Shown: positions 8,420 through 17,455 of the stretch, in pieces
Layout: each line of letters starts with the position of its first letter
How positions within the stretch are numbered: the stretch's first letter is position 1
Assembly (NCBI GenBank): GCA_017540505.1
Contig: JAFYAW010000007.1
Location: 1 to 42,648, forward strand
DNA from: Bacteroidales bacterium
GTDB taxonomy: Bacteria; Bacteroidota; Bacteroidia; Bacteroidales; WCHB1-69
Length of the DNA stretch: 42,648 bases
Reading direction: 5' to 3'
Translations under genes and position numbers: made by a program
The notes under the pieces: model-generated
Told to the model about the DNA's origin: nothing
The model's input: the letters and a program-made list of their open reading frames with translations, nothing else
Databases searched by the model: none

Positions 8420-10585
8420 ATGGCAGCAATTGGTGCAATTCGCAAACACGGTGTCGCGTTGATGATTATCATCGGCTTGGCCTTACTTGCCTTCATCTTG
8501 GGCGACCTTTCCCAGGTGACCCGTACTTTCTCCAACAAATATGTGATGGCGAAGGTGGACGGAAAGAAGATGGATAACGTCTATAGCGAACAGTACGAGC
8601 AGAATACCGCGTTGATGAGACTCCTCCAGAAGAAGTCCTCTTTCGACGAGAATGAAACCTACCAAATCCATGAGATGACCTGGCGTCAGATGCTTCAGGA
8701 TGCCATCATGGACAAACAGCTCAAATCCCTCGGTATGGCTTACACTCCCCAGATGGTGGAGGATTTCAAGGCCGACATGGTCGCCAGCCTGAACACGCAG
8801 CAGCCCAACCAGTATCTGATGCAGTTCGCACAGGCACTGGCCGAGCAGTTCGGTCCGGAAAACGCCATGGCCATCATTTCCAATATCGAGGAATATGCCA
8901 ACAACGACCAGACGAAGGAACTGTATAACGCATACAAGTCCATCGTCCGCTTCGCCCTTTCGGCAGAGAAGTCCAACCATTACTTCTCCTTGGTGCAGGG
9001 TTCCCTCTATTTCTCGGATCCCGCCGCCAAGCAGCTGGCTAACGACAACGCCATGGCCATGACGCAGCTCATGATGGTGAATCCGCAGTTGCCGGCTTTC
9101 AACGACCTCAACGCCAAGCCGTCCGAAAAGGAGATGAAGGATTTCTACAACACCCATAAGAAAGACCTGTTCACCTCTTACGAGCAGGATCGTGACATTG
9201 ATGTGGCTGTGTTCCCCATCAACCCCACACCTAAGGATCTGCAGGATATCGAGGATACCGTCCGCGCCGATTACCAGCGCTTCGCCACTGCGGAATCCCT
9301 GCTGGACTACAGCATCGAGAAGGGCATTGGCACGGTGGACAGCACGTTCTACAAGAAAGACGATATCCAATTGGACATCCTTGACAGCTTGATCTTCAAG
9401 ATGCCGGTGGGCTCCTACATTGAGCCGTTCACCTACGAGAATGCCAAATGGTATTTCGGCAAGGTTTACGGCGGTGCTTTCCGTCCCGACTCTGTGTCCG
9501 TGGCTACGATTGAACTCCCGTTCAAGACTTCCCAGAATACGACGGCCAAATACACGAAGAAACAAGCCCGTCTGCTTGCTGACAGCTTGAAGAACGTGAT
9601 TGCCAGCCGTCAGGCTTCCATCTTCGAACTCCAACTCAACTATCTCAATGGCCGTGAGCGTACCGACAGTACGTTCTGGTTGCCGGAGAGAGGCACGATC
9701 GCTTCCCTCTATAACGAATTGGTGGCCACTCCCGATGGCGGTCTCTATGTGTATGCCGCTCCCGGTGGTTACATCGTCTTCCAGGTGCTTGAGCGCACCA
9801 AGCTGATTGAGAAGAGACAGTTCGTGCTTTATGATTATGACATTGTTGCTTCCGAGGCCACCTTCAACAGCATCAAGTCCCAGGCCAACCAGTTTGCCGC
9901 TTCCATCTCTTCGGATGCCGACCTGATTGCCGAGGCTGCCAAGAAGGGTATCCAAACGGTGAATGGAACGCATGTGCTTTCCATGGCGACGAACATCGGC
10001 CAGCTTCCCAACTGCCGCGACATCGTGAGCTGGGCTTTCGCCGATGGCACGAAGAAGGATGACATCTCCGATGTGATCAATGTGGACAGAATTTTCTTGG
10101 CCGTGGCTGCCAACAAGACCGTCCGCAAGGTGGGTGTGCAGAAATTCGAGAACGTCAAGGCTGACATTGAGGCTATGCTGACGGCTGAGAAGAAGGCCGA
10201 GATGGTGGCTGAGAAGGTCAACAAGGATCTGGCATCCTCCTCTATGGAGGCTCTCGCCCAGAAGTATTCCACCCAGTTGATGGACAGCGTGATGCTCTAT
10301 TTTGCGGGCGACATGTACCAGAACCGTGGAGTGGAGGGTAAGGCCATTGGCAAGATCTTCAGCTTGCCGGCCAACAAGCCGACGGCAGTTGCCGGTCGCA
10401 ACATGGTGTATGTGGCTAACCTGCAGCAGACCACTACGGGTGCCGCCACTCCGGGCTACATGCTGGAGAAGAACATGCTCCGCAACATCATGATGGGTCG
10501 CGAGCGTGGTGAGGCCACCCTGATGACCTACCTGATCCAGAACACCCCTGTCATTGACAACCGTTACAAAATCTATCAGAAATAG
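8420..10585 (+). CDS. PpiD/SurA-like membrane-anchored periplasmic folding factor
   Basis: A 721-residue protein with a short cytoplasmic N-terminus, one transmembrane helix at about 11-33 ('VALMIIIGLALLAFILGDL') and a large periplasmic part. The start 'AAIGAIRKHG' and the following helical region are typical of the SurA N-terminal domain of Bacteroidota PpiD proteins, which assist folding of exported and outer-membrane proteins. The central parvulin-like region (about 230-460) lacks the usual 'RHIL' histidine motif and the 'GGDLGWF' loop that mark active PpiC domains, although 'GGYIVFQVLERT' sits where the last strand of such a domain is expected. I infer a chaperone with degenerate or absent isomerase activity. 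It follows rplY and ends in a strong terminator, separating it from the ribosomal operon downstream. Confidence 0.8.
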   Translation: MAAIGAIRKHGVALMIIIGLALLAFILGDLSQVTRTFSNKYVMAKVDGKKMDNVYSEQYEQNTALMRLLQKKSSFDENETYQIHEMTWRQMLQDAIMDKQLKSLGMAYTPQMVEDFKADMVASLNTQQPNQYLMQFAQALAEQFGPENAMAIISNIEEYANNDQTKELYNAYKSIVRFALSAEKSNHYFSLVQGSLYFSDPAAKQLANDNAMAMTQLMMVNPQLPAFNDLNAKPSEKEMKDFYNTHKKDLFTSYEQDRDIDVAVFPINPTPKDLQDIEDTVRADYQRFATAESLLDYSIEKGIGTVDSTFYKKDDIQLDILDSLIFKMPVGSYIEPFTYENAKWYFGKVYGGAFRPDSVSVATIELPFKTSQNTTAKYTKKQARLLADSLKNVIASRQASIFELQLNYLNGRERTDSTFWLPERGTIASLYNELVATPDGGLYVYAAPGGYIVFQVLERTKLIEKRQFVLYDYDIVASEATFNSIKSQANQFAASISSDADLIAEAAKKGIQTVNGTHVLSMATNIGQLPNCRDIVSWAFADGTKKDDISDVINVDRIFLAVAANKTVRKVGVQKFENVKADIEAMLTAEKKAEMVAEKVNKDLASSSMEALAQKYSTQLMDSVMLYFAGDMYQNRGVEGKAIGKIFSLPANKPTAVAGRNMVYVANLQQTTTGAATPGYMLEKNMLRNIMMGRERGEATLMTYLIQNTPVIDNRYKIYQK

Positions 10586-10608
10586 ACATTTTCTTATATT
10601 GATTGAGA

Positions 10609-10640
10609 GGGTGTCCGGCATGTCCGGACACCCTTTTTTT
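10609..10640 (+). terminator. Strong intrinsic terminator after the PpiD-like gene
   Basis: GGGTGTCCGG (10609-10618) and CCGGACACCC (10624-10633) form a perfect 10-bp GC-rich stem with a 5-nt loop, followed by seven T. Confidence 0.93.
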
Positions 10641-10670
10641 ATGGGTGTGAAAAATATCCACATGAAAATG

Positions 10671-10699
10671 TTGATGGTATGAAAAAAAATGTATCTTTG
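10671..10699 (+). promoter_or_regulatory. Promoter of the rpmD-led ribosomal operon
   Basis: TTG (10671-10673), an 18-nt spacer and TATCTTTG (10692-10699) fit the Bacteroidota promoter. Transcription would begin near 10706, giving an untranslated leader of about 210 nt before rpmD. Confidence 0.7.
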
Positions 10700-10841
10700 C
10701 ACGCTTTTTAGAAGTGAAATGGATTGAGGGGTCTGATTAGAGGCGTATGAGTATGTAACTACTTGATTTCACGGACTGTATTGAAATAGGAGAAGATAGA
10801 AGGGTGGGGGTTTCTTATAGTTTACGAATGATAGAATAGTT

Positions 10842-10875
10842 GCATTTTGCTTCCAAAAGTGCGCTATTTTTTTTT
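10842..10875 (+). promoter_or_regulatory. Terminator-like hairpin in the rpmD leader (candidate attenuator)
   Basis: GCATTTTG (10842-10849), loop CTTC, and CAAAA-G-TGC (10854-10862) make an 8-bp stem with one bulged G; four bases later there are nine T (10867-10875). It lies between the only recognisable promoter and rpmD, so it could attenuate the operon. Further 5' the leader holds GTGAAAT (10714-10720) and ATTTCAC (10766-10772), a possible long-range stem. The rest of 10641-10917 shows no gene. Confidence 0.45.
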
Positions 10876-10917
10876 GAAAGTAATCAATAATTAATCAATA
10901 AAATAAAATTTGAAGGG

Positions 10918-11097
10918 ATGAAAAAGATTAAAATTACACAAGTTAGAAGTGCGGTTGACAGACCTGCCCGTCAAAAAAGATCGTTGGAGGCCTTAGGCAT
11001 CCGTAAAATGCACCAGACTGTAGAACATGAGGCCACGCCCCAGATCCTGGGTATCGTGAACGCCGTCAAACATTTGGTTTCAGTAGAAGAATTATAA
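10918..11097 (+). CDS. rpmD: Ribosomal protein uL30
   Basis: A 59-residue protein beginning MKKIKITQVRSAVDRPARQK and containing 'LGIRKMHQTVEHEATPQILGIV', the compact one-domain bacterial L30 of the large subunit. The ATG at 10918 follows 'GAAGGG', a possible weak ribosome-binding site. In most bacteria rpmD directly follows rpsE inside the spc operon; here it is the first gene of the cluster, behind a separate promoter. rplO starts 32 nt downstream. Confidence 0.95.
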   Translation: MKKIKITQVRSAVDRPARQKRSLEALGIRKMHQTVEHEATPQILGIVNAVKHLVSVEEL

Positions 11098-11129
11098 CGA
11101 GATTAAATAACAGTTGAAATTTAGAAACG

Positions 11130-11591
11130 ATGAATTTACACAACTTAAAACCAGCAGCAAACTCAACACACAGTGACAGAAGAATAGGCAGAGGACAGGG
11201 CTCCGGCAAGGGAGGCACGTCCACACGTGGTAATAAAGGTGCTAAGTCGCGTTCCGGTTACAGCCGCAAGATCGGTTTCGAGGGTGGTCAGATGCCCATC
11301 TACCGTATTTTGCCCAAGAGAGGTTTCAAGAACATCAACCGCGTGGAATACAACGCCATCAATATAAGTACTTTGCAGCACCTTGCTGAGAAGAACATCA
11401 CCGACATCGACCGCGATGTTCTGATTGCCAACGGCTTGGCGAAGAAGAACGACCTGATCGCCATTCTGGCCAAGGGTGAGCTCACCGCCAAGGTGAATGT
11501 GAAGGCTGACAAATATTCCGCCAAGGCCAAGGCTGCCATCGAGCAGGTTGGTGGTACGGCAGCGTTAGTCAATGCCCCTGTTGCAGAGTAA
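11130..11591 (+). CDS. rplO: Ribosomal protein uL15
   Basis: A 153-residue large-subunit assembly protein. The glycine- and arginine-rich N-terminal tail that threads into 23S rRNA is visible ('GRGQGSGKGGTSTRGNKGAKSRSG', about 20-43), followed by 'GFEGGQMPIYRILPKRGF', a family signature. It lies between rpmD and secY as in the standard spc order, with secY starting 25 nt after the stop. Confidence 0.97.
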   Translation: MNLHNLKPAANSTHSDRRIGRGQGSGKGGTSTRGNKGAKSRSGYSRKIGFEGGQMPIYRILPKRGFKNINRVEYNAINISTLQHLAEKNITDIDRDVLIANGLAKKNDLIAILAKGELTAKVNVKADKYSAKAKAAIEQVGGTAALVNAPVAE

Positions 11592-11616
11592 GTTTTTAAT
11601 TTAATCACTTTTTCTC

Positions 11617-12978
11617 ATGAAAAAATTTATTGAAACGATACAAAACATTTTCAGGATTGAAGATCTCCGTAAGAGAATCCTCTACACGCTCTTCATCATC
11701 CTGATTTACCGTTTCGGTGCCCACGTGGTGCTTCCGGGTATCAACCCCGGCGGTCTTTCCGCTTTCACCAGTGCCGCGCAGAAGGGTATCTTCGGTATGA
11801 TTGACCTCTTCTCTGGTGGTGCATTCTCCAACGCCTCCATCTTCGCATTGGGTATCATGCCGTACATCTCCGCATCCATCGTGGTGCAGTTGCTCACGTT
11901 GGCTGTGCCTTATTTCCAGCGTTTGCAGAAGGAGGGTGAGAGTGGCCGTAAGAAAATCAACCAGATCACCCGTTACCTTACGGTGATCGTGCTGGCCATC
12001 CAGGCTCCCGCCTACATCGCTAACCTCGTCAACCAGTTCCCGGGCGCCATCGCCCCGTCCATGCTGGAACACCACGTGCTGGGCTTCACGGCCTTCGGCT
12101 TCACGGCTTTCATCCTTTTGATTGCTGCTACGCTCTTTATCATGTGGTTGGGTGAGCGTATCACCGACAACGGTATCGGCAACGGTATCTCCATGATCAT
12201 TATGATTGGTATCATCGCCCGTTTCCCCTTCGCTATCAAGGCCGAGTTTGTGGCCCGTATCAGTGAGATGAACGGTGGTCCCATCGTGTTCATCATCGAG
12301 ATTGTGCTGATGATGGTGATTATCGCCCTTTGTATCCTCCTCGTGCAGGGTACCCGCCGCGTTCCGGTCCAATACGCCAAGCGTGTGGTCGGCAACAAGC
12401 AGTACGGCGGTGTCCGCAACTATCTTCCCCTCAAGGTTAATGCCGCCGGCGTTATGCCTATCATCTTCGCCCAGGCACTCATGTTCATCCCCCCGATGAT
12501 CTTCGCCAGCGCTTCCCAAGAGTCCATCTCCGGCTTCTGGGGCAGCTTCCTGGATTACAACCGTTTGGGCTACAACGTGATTTATTTCATTTTGATTATA
12601 CTGTTCACCTATTTCTATACGGCTATCACCATCAATCCGCAGCAGATTGCCGAGGATTTGAAGAAGAACGGTGGTTTCATCCCGGGTACGAAACCTGGCA
12701 AGCAGACCGCTGAGCTGATTGACAACATCATGTCCCGCATCACGCTTCCGGGAGCTGTCTTCTTGGGTATCGTCGCTGTGCTGCCGGCCATCGTCCGCAA
12801 GTTCGGTGTCAACCAGCAGTTCGCGCAGTTCTTCGGCGGCACGTCCCTGATCATTATGGTCGGTGTGGTGTTGGATACGCTGCAGCAGATTGAGAGCCAT
12901 CTTTTGATGAGACACTACGACGGTCTCACCAAGTCGGGCCGCATCAAGGGCCGTATGGGTGGTATTTACGGAGGTTAA
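11617..12978 (+). CDS. secY: Protein translocase subunit SecY
   Basis: The channel-forming subunit of the Sec translocon in the inner membrane. The 453-residue protein starts MKKFIETIQNIFRIEDLRKR, has about ten hydrophobic helices, and carries the SecY signatures 'GINPGGLSAF' and 'LGIMPYISASIVVQLL' in the plug and TM2 region. The conserved cytoplasmic loop with 'NPQQIAEDLKKNGGFIPG' (about 340-360) contacts SecA and the ribosome. It is in the usual place between rplO and map; map starts 8 nt after its stop, suggesting coupled translation. Both T9SS cargo proteins in this window would use this translocon first. Confidence 0.98.
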   Translation: MKKFIETIQNIFRIEDLRKRILYTLFIILIYRFGAHVVLPGINPGGLSAFTSAAQKGIFGMIDLFSGGAFSNASIFALGIMPYISASIVVQLLTLAVPYFQRLQKEGESGRKKINQITRYLTVIVLAIQAPAYIANLVNQFPGAIAPSMLEHHVLGFTAFGFTAFILLIAATLFIMWLGERITDNGIGNGISMIIMIGIIARFPFAIKAEFVARISEMNGGPIVFIIEIVLMMVIIALCILLVQGTRRVPVQYAKRVVGNKQYGGVRNYLPLKVNAAGVMPIIFAQALMFIPPMIFASASQESISGFWGSFLDYNRLGYNVIYFILIILFTYFYTAITINPQQIAEDLKKNGGFIPGTKPGKQTAELIDNIMSRITLPGAVFLGIVAVLPAIVRKFGVNQQFAQFFGGTSLIIMVGVVLDTLQQIESHLLMRHYDGLTKSGRIKGRMGGIYGG

Positions 12979-12986
12979 TAGAAGAC

Positions 12987-13784
12987 ATGTTCAGAAGAAT
13001 CAAATATAAATCCGAAGCCGACTTTGCTAAGTTGAGACAAAGTGCCCGAGTGGTGGCTGTGACCCTCGCGGAGGTGGCGAAGCATATCCGTCCGGGTGTG
13101 CCGCTCACCTACCTCGACCAGATTGGGGAGGAGTGCATCCGCGACCATCACGCGATTCCCTCTTTCAAGGGTTTCGAAGGCTATCCCGCCGCGCTCTGTC
13201 TCTCGGTGAACGACGTTGTGGTGCATGGCATCCCCAAGGCGGGCATGTACCTGAACGACGGCGACATCCTGTCGGTGGATTGTGGGGCTCTTCTGGACGG
13301 TTTTCATGGTGATTTCGCCTACACGTTCGCCGTTGGGGAGGTTTCCGAGGAGGTCCGTCTGCTGATGGAACGCACCAAGGAATCCCTCAACAAGGCCATC
13401 GAGGTGGCCGTGGCGGGCAAGACGGTAGGCGACATCGGCCATACGGTGGAGGCATACGTGGGCAAATACAATTACGGTGTGGTTCGCGAGCTCTGCGGCC
13501 ATGGCATCGGCAAGGACATGCACGAGCGTCCCGACATTCCCAATTTCGGCCGGCCCGACAGCGGCGACCGTCTGCAGGAGGGCATGTGCATCTGCATCGA
13601 GCCGATGATCACGCTCGGCTCCCACAAGATTTACATGGAGCAGGACGGATGGACCATCCGCACCCGCGACCACAAGCCTGCCGCCCATTACGAACACCAG
13701 CTGGCCATCACCTCCAAGGGAACGGAAGTCATCTCCTCCTACAAACTGATAGGTGAAGTCATCGGAACGAATGAACTCTATTAA
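12987..13784 (+). CDS. map: Methionine aminopeptidase, type I
   Basis: Removes the initiator methionine from nascent proteins. The 265-residue length is normal for bacterial type Ia enzymes. All five metal ligands can be read: D98 in 'DCGALLDGF', D109 in 'HGDFAYTF', H172 in '[11 protein letters not shown]', E205 in 'CIEPMI' and E236 in 'YEHQLAIT'; the substrate-site His is in 'VVHGIPK'. It lies between secY and infA, the usual order outside the gamma-proteobacteria, with gaps of 8 and 11 nt on either side. Confidence 0.97.
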   Translation: MFRRIKYKSEADFAKLRQSARVVAVTLAEVAKHIRPGVPLTYLDQIGEECIRDHHAIPSFKGFEGYPAALCLSVNDVVVHGIPKAGMYLNDGDILSVDCGALLDGFHGDFAYTFAVGEVSEEVRLLMERTKESLNKAIEVAVAGKTVGDIGHTVEAYVGKYNYGVVRELCGHGIGKDMHERPDIPNFGRPDSGDRLQEGMCICIEPMITLGSHKIYMEQDGWTIRTRDHKPAAHYEHQLAITSKGTEVISSYKLIGEVIGTNELY

Positions 13785-13795
13785 AAATACAGAAT

Positions 13796-14017
13796 ATGGC
13801 AAAGCAATCATCATTCGATTTGGACGGCATCGTGACGGAAGCGTGCGGGAACGGGCTCTACCGGGTGCAGCTGGAAAGCGGGCATGTGATCATCGCCCAC
13901 CTCTCCGGCAAGATGCGCCTGCATTACATCAAGATCCTGCCCGGCGACAAAGTCCAGGTGGCCATGTCTCCGTATGACCTCACCAAGGGGCGGATAACCT
14001 TCCGGTATAAAAGTTAA
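13796..14017 (+). CDS. infA: Translation initiation factor IF-1
   Basis: A 73-residue single OB-fold (S1-like) protein that binds the 30S A site during initiation. Family markers are '[32 protein letters not shown]' at 10-41 (shortened here from the family's usual span) and '[24 protein letters not shown]' at 47-70. It starts 11 nt after map and is followed 45 nt later by rpmJ, the standard order of the spc-alpha junction. Confidence 0.97.
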   Translation: MAKQSSFDLDGIVTEACGNGLYRVQLESGHVIIAHLSGKMRLHYIKILPGDKVQVAMSPYDLTKGRITFRYKS

Positions 14018-14062
14018 GGAATCAAATAAAGAAAAATAATAACATCAATAAAACAGAAAAAA

Positions 14063-14179
14063 ATGAAAGTAAGAGCGTCAGTTAAAAAGAGATCAGAAGA
14101 CTGTATCGTGGTGAAACGTCACGGAGTGGTTTACGTGATTAACAAGAAGAACCCTAAGATGAAACAGCGTCAGGGTTAG
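14063..14179 (+). CDS. rpmJ: Ribosomal protein bL36, zinc-independent form
   Basis: A 38-residue protein starting [14 protein letters not shown] and ending NPKMKQRQG. In the zinc-binding form, ligands stand at positions 11, 14, 27 and 32; here 11 is Ser, 27 is Asn and the His is absent, leaving only C14. It therefore cannot bind zinc in the classical way, a common condition in Bacteroidota. It lies between infA and rpsM as expected. Confidence 0.95.
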   Translation: MKVRASVKKRSEDCIVVKRHGVVYVINKKNPKMKQRQG

Positions 14180-14229
14180 GATTTATCATCGAATAAAATT
14201 ATTAATTAACAATAAAATATTAAAGTAAT

Positions 14230-14604
14230 ATGGCAAGAATTGCAGGTATTGATTTACCGAAGAACAAACATGGCGAGATCGGCTTGACCTACATTTACGG
14301 AATCGGCAGAAGCACTGCCCAAAAGATTCTGACGAAGGCCGGTATCAGCTGGGACAAGAAGGTAAATGAATGGAACGACGATGAGTTGGCAGTTATCCGT
14401 GGATTGGTTAATGATTTGAAGGTGGAAGGCCCCCTGAGATCTGAGGAGCAGATGAACATCAAGCGACTGATGGATATCGGCTGCTACAGAGGCATCCGTC
14501 ACCGTTTGGGATTACCGGTACGTGGACAGAGCACGAAGAACAACGCCCGTACGCGTAAGGGTCGTAAGAAAACTGTTGCGAACAAGAAGAAAGCAACCAA
14601 GTAG
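14230..14604 (+). CDS. rpsM: Ribosomal protein uS13
   Basis: A 124-residue protein of the 30S head that contacts tRNA and the 50S subunit. It begins [20 protein letters not shown], contains the helix-two-turn-helix '[13 protein letters not shown]', the signature '[22 protein letters not shown]', and a basic C-terminal tail reaching the P site. The alpha operon starts with this gene by convention; here it continues without a terminator from rpmJ (50-nt gap), so spc and alpha genes probably form one transcript. Confidence 0.97.
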   Translation: MARIAGIDLPKNKHGEIGLTYIYGIGRSTAQKILTKAGISWDKKVNEWNDDELAVIRGLVNDLKVEGPLRSEEQMNIKRLMDIGCYRGIRHRLGLPVRGQSTKNNARTRKGRKKTVANKKKATK

Positions 14605-14639
14605 TTAATAATCATTACGGATAGAGAAAACATACAGTT

Positions 14640-15029
14640 ATGGCAAAAAATACAAAAACATCCAAGAAGAAAGTTGTCAGAATTGAGGCTTCAGGCAAAG
14701 CGTTCATATATGCATCTTTTAATAACGTTATTGTTTCCCTTACCAATAATGACGGTCAGGTGATTTCCTGGTCTTCCGCCGGTAAGATGGGATACAGAGG
14801 TTCCAAGAAGAACACCCCCTACGCTGCCCAGATGGTGGCTCAAGACTGTGCCAAGGTCGCCTACGACCTCGGTCTCCGCAAAGTTAAGGTTTACGTGAAA
14901 GGTCCGGGACAAGGCCGCGAATCGGCCATCCGCTCCATCAACACCACGGGTATCATCGTGGAGGAGATCACGGATGTCACTCCGCTTCCGCACAACGGTT
15001 GCCGTCCTCCCAAACACAGAAGAGTATAA
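14640..15029 (+). CDS. rpsK: Ribosomal protein uS11
   Basis: A 129-residue 30S platform protein. '[32 protein letters not shown]' (about 25-56; quoted in part) and the C-terminal signature '[20 protein letters not shown]' are diagnostic. It starts 35 nt after rpsM and is followed 38 nt later by rpsD. Confidence 0.97.
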   Translation: MAKNTKTSKKKVVRIEASGKAFIYASFNNVIVSLTNNDGQVISWSSAGKMGYRGSKKNTPYAAQMVAQDCAKVAYDLGLRKVKVYVKGPGQGRESAIRSINTTGIIVEEITDVTPLPHNGCRPPKHRRV

Positions 15030-15067
15030 TTTTTCACATTATCAAACAATAAAAAAAGTTTACAATT

Positions 15068-15673
15068 ATGGCAAGATATACAGGACCTAAAACGAAAATC
15101 GCAAGAAAATTCAAAGAACCGATTTACGGACCGGACAAGAGTCTGGAGAGAAAGAATTACGCTCCGGGCCAGCATGGTCAGAGCCGGAGACGCTCCAAAC
15201 TTTCCGAGTACGGCATGCAGCTTCAGGAGAAGCAGAAAGCCAAATACACCTACGGTCTTCTTGAGCGTCAGTTCCGCAAACTGTTCCAGTTGGCAGCCCG
15301 CAAGAAGGGTGTCACGGGCCAGAACCTCATGCAGCTCATTGAGTCCCGCTTGGACAATGTGGTGTTCCGCTTGGGCATCGCGCCTTCCCGCGCCGCCGCC
15401 CGCCAGCTGGTTTCCCACCGCCACATCTCCGTCAACGGTGCCATCTGCAACATCCCTTCCCGTCTGCTGGTTCCCGGCGACACGGTGGAGGTGCGCGAGC
15501 GCTCCCAAGCCCTCGAGGTGATCACCAACTCCCTCAGCGGCAAGGCTATGAACTCCGCATGGCTCGAATGGGACGGCAATCTGATGGTAGGCAAGTTCAT
15601 GAACTACCCGCAGAGAGAGGAAATCCCTGAGACCATTAACGAGCAGGCTATCGTCGAGTTGTACTCGAAGTAG
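15068..15673 (+). CDS. rpsD: Ribosomal protein uS4
   Basis: A 201-residue primary 16S rRNA-binding protein of the 30S body and, in many bacteria, the translational repressor of the alpha operon. It begins [18 protein letters not shown] and contains the S4 RNA-binding motif '[31 protein letters not shown]' (about 93-123). It lacks the N-terminal zinc Cys cluster, like most Bacteroidota S4. The stop is followed immediately by a nine-unit heptamer array that separates it from rpoA. Confidence 0.97.
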   Translation: MARYTGPKTKIARKFKEPIYGPDKSLERKNYAPGQHGQSRRRSKLSEYGMQLQEKQKAKYTYGLLERQFRKLFQLAARKKGVTGQNLMQLIESRLDNVVFRLGIAPSRAAARQLVSHRHISVNGAICNIPSRLLVPGDTVEVRERSQALEVITNSLSGKAMNSAWLEWDGNLMVGKFMNYPQREEIPETINEQAIVELYSK

Positions 15674-15736
15674 TAGCCTTTAGCCATTGGCCATTAGCCA
15701 AATGCTAAAGCCAATGGCCAAAAGCCAAAAGCTAAT
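15674..15736. repeat. Heptamer array and hairpin between rpsD and rpoA
   Basis: Nine consecutive 7-nt units follow the rpsD stop (TAGCCTT, TAGCCAT, TGGCCAT, TAGCCAA, ATGCTAA, AGCCAAT, GGCCAAA, AGCCAAA, AGCTAAT). The array is also partly palindromic: CCATTGGC (15684-15691) pairs with GCCAATGG (15710-15717), and TTAGC (15694-15698) with GCTAA (15704-15708). No T-run follows, so it is not an ordinary terminator, but the hairpin could affect mRNA stability or the rpsD/rpoA ratio. Confidence 0.7.
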
Positions 15737-15764
15737 AATAGATTACCATAAAAATAACATAACA

Positions 15765-16760
15765 ATGGCAATATTAACATTTCAGAAACCCGATAAGGTC
15801 ATCATGAACGAGGCCGACGATTTTCACGGCATATTTGAATTTCGTCCCCTGCAGCAAGGTTACGGCGTAACCATTGGTAACGCCCTGCGCCGCGTGCTGC
15901 TCTCTTCATTGGAAGGCTATGCCATTACCTCCGTCAAAATCGAGGGCGTTGCCCAGGAGTTCTCCTCCATCGCGGGTGTGATGGAAGATGTCACCGACAT
16001 CGTCCTGAACCTCAAGCAGGTGCGCTTCAAGAACAAGATTGAGAACAATAATGCTGAGAAGGCCACCATCATCATCTCCGGTCAGGAACAGTTCACTGCC
16101 GGCGATATGAACCGCTTCCTCAACTTCTTCCAGGTCCTCAATCCCGAGCTGCTGATCTGCCGCATGGAACCCTCTGTGAAACTGGTCATGGAGATCACCA
16201 TCGACAAGGGCCGTGGTTATGTGCCTGTGGAGGACAACCACACGCTTCATGAGGGCATCAACGTCATCGCCATCGACTCTATCCATACGCCCATCAAGAA
16301 TGTGAAGTATGTGATTGAGCCGTACCGCGTTGAGCAGAAGACGGACTTTGAAAAGCTGGTGCTGGAAATCGACACCGACGGTTCCATCAACCCGAAAGAC
16401 GCGTTGAAGGAAGCCGCCAAGATCCTGATTCAGCATTTTGCGCTCTTCTCCGATGACAAGATCTCCTTGGATACGCCGGAAGAGCCCGCTACGGTGGAGG
16501 ATTTTGATGAGGACGACATTCTCAAACGTCAGATTCTCAAATCCAAGCTCGTGGATATGGACCTCTCTGTCAGAGCGCTCAACTGCCTGAAATCGGCAGA
16601 GCTGGAAACGCTCGGCGACCTGGTGGCCATCCATAAGAGCGACCTCCTCAAGTTCCGCAACTTCGGCAAGAAATCCCTCGCCGAATTGGAGGAATTAGTG
16701 AAATCCAAAGGTTTGGAGTTTGGAATGAATGTATCAAAGTATAAATTAGATAGAGATTAA
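15765..16760 (+). CDS. rpoA: RNA polymerase subunit alpha
   Basis: The alpha dimer nucleates RNA polymerase assembly and its C-terminal domain contacts UP elements and activators. The 331-residue protein is read from the ATG at 15765 ([14 protein letters not shown]); upstream in-frame starts fall inside the heptamer repeat and are rejected. The N-terminal domain has '[36 protein letters not shown]' (about 23-58) and the C-terminal domain has '[25 protein letters not shown]' (about 262-286, here paraphrased from the [14 protein letters not shown] start) plus '[21 protein letters not shown]'. rplQ starts 4 nt after the stop. Confidence 0.97.
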   Translation: MAILTFQKPDKVIMNEADDFHGIFEFRPLQQGYGVTIGNALRRVLLSSLEGYAITSVKIEGVAQEFSSIAGVMEDVTDIVLNLKQVRFKNKIENNNAEKATIIISGQEQFTAGDMNRFLNFFQVLNPELLICRMEPSVKLVMEITIDKGRGYVPVEDNHTLHEGINVIAIDSIHTPIKNVKYVIEPYRVEQKTDFEKLVLEIDTDGSINPKDALKEAAKILIQHFALFSDDKISLDTPEEPATVEDFDEDDILKRQILKSKLVDMDLSVRALNCLKSAELETLGDLVAIHKSDLLKFRNFGKKSLAELEELVKSKGLEFGMNVSKYKLDRD

Positions 16761-16764
16761 TAAT

Positions 16765-17256
16765 ATGAGACACGCGAAAAGAATCAATCATTTAGGTAGA
16801 ACGGATGCCCATAGAAAGGCCATGATGGCCAATATGGCTACATCTCTGATTATGCATAAGAGAATTTCCACGACCTTGGCAAAGGCAAAAGAATTGAGGA
16901 AGTTCGTAGAGCCCATCGTCACGCGCAGCAAGAATGATACGACGCACTCCAGACGTATGGTTTTCTCCCAGCTTCGCAACAAATATGCCGTCACCGAGCT
17001 GTTCCGTGAGATTTCCCAGAAGATCGCCACGCGCCCCGGCGGATACACCCGTATCCTGAAGACCGGTTTCCGCAAGGGTGACAATGCCGAGATGTGCATC
17101 ATCGAATTTGTGGACTACAACGAGACGTACACCACCGAAGGTGGCAAGAAGAAATCGACCCGTACCCGCAGAAGCAGCAAGAAGGCTGCCAAGACGGAGG
17201 AAGTGGTGGCCGAAGCCGCTGCCGAGACCGTTGCCGAAGAGCCTCAGGCTGAATAG
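16765..17256 (+). CDS. rplQ: Ribosomal protein bL17 with C-terminal extension
   Basis: A 163-residue large-subunit protein near the exit tunnel. The core '[20 protein letters not shown]' and '[20 protein letters not shown]' (ATRPGG here) are diagnostic. Residues from about 125 form a Lys/Arg- then Ala/Glu-rich tail absent from E. coli L17, as is usual in Bacteroidota. It closes the operon: a strong terminator begins 27 nt after the stop. Confidence 0.96.
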   Translation: MRHAKRINHLGRTDAHRKAMMANMATSLIMHKRISTTLAKAKELRKFVEPIVTRSKNDTTHSRRMVFSQLRNKYAVTELFREISQKIATRPGGYTRILKTGFRKGDNAEMCIIEFVDYNETYTTEGGKKKSTRTRRSSKKAAKTEEVVAEAAAETVAEEPQAE

Positions 17257-17282
17257 TCTGTGCCGTACGGATTACGCCATGC

Positions 17283-17314
17283 AGAGGATGGACTGGTGTT
17301 CATCCTCTTTTTTT
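17283..17314 (+). terminator. Terminator of the ribosomal operon
   Basis: AGAGGATG (17283-17290) pairs with CATCCTCT (17301-17308), an 8-bp stem with a 10-nt loop, followed by a T-run to 17314. Confidence 0.88.
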
Positions 17315-17342
17315 GTTTGTGTCTGCTGTCATGACGTTATCC

Positions 17343-17370
17343 GTAGAGACGTGCCATGGCGCGTCTCTAC
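17343..17370. repeat. 28-nt REP-like palindrome, copy A
   Basis: GTAGAGACG at 17343-17351 pairs with CGTCTCTAC at 17362-17370; the centre TGCCATGGCG is also self-complementary apart from one T-G wobble. The second copy is at 18433-18460, and the two flank rfbA. Confidence 0.8.
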
Positions 17371-17394
17371 ATACGGTAAATTCATGAACCTGTG

Positions 17395-17419
17395 TATATT
17401 TGAAATTTGTGTAATTTTG
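17395..17419 (+). promoter_or_regulatory. Tandem -7 boxes upstream of rfbA
   Basis: TATATTTG (17395-17402) and TAATTTTG (17412-17419) both match TAnnTTTG, 53 and 36 nt before the rfbA ATG. The downstream box is favoured by distance. Confidence 0.5.
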
Positions 17420-17455
17420 CACCTCATAATTGAAAAATAGAAAACACAACGTGCT

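Noticed and set aside
8483-10702. 739-codon open frame opposite the PpiD-like gene
   Set aside because: Shadow of the real gene; it would also run through the strong terminator at 10609-10640 and the rpmD promoter.
11605-12915. 436-codon open frame opposite secY
   Set aside because: Asp/His-rich composition is the complement of SecY hydrophobic codons; no independent support.
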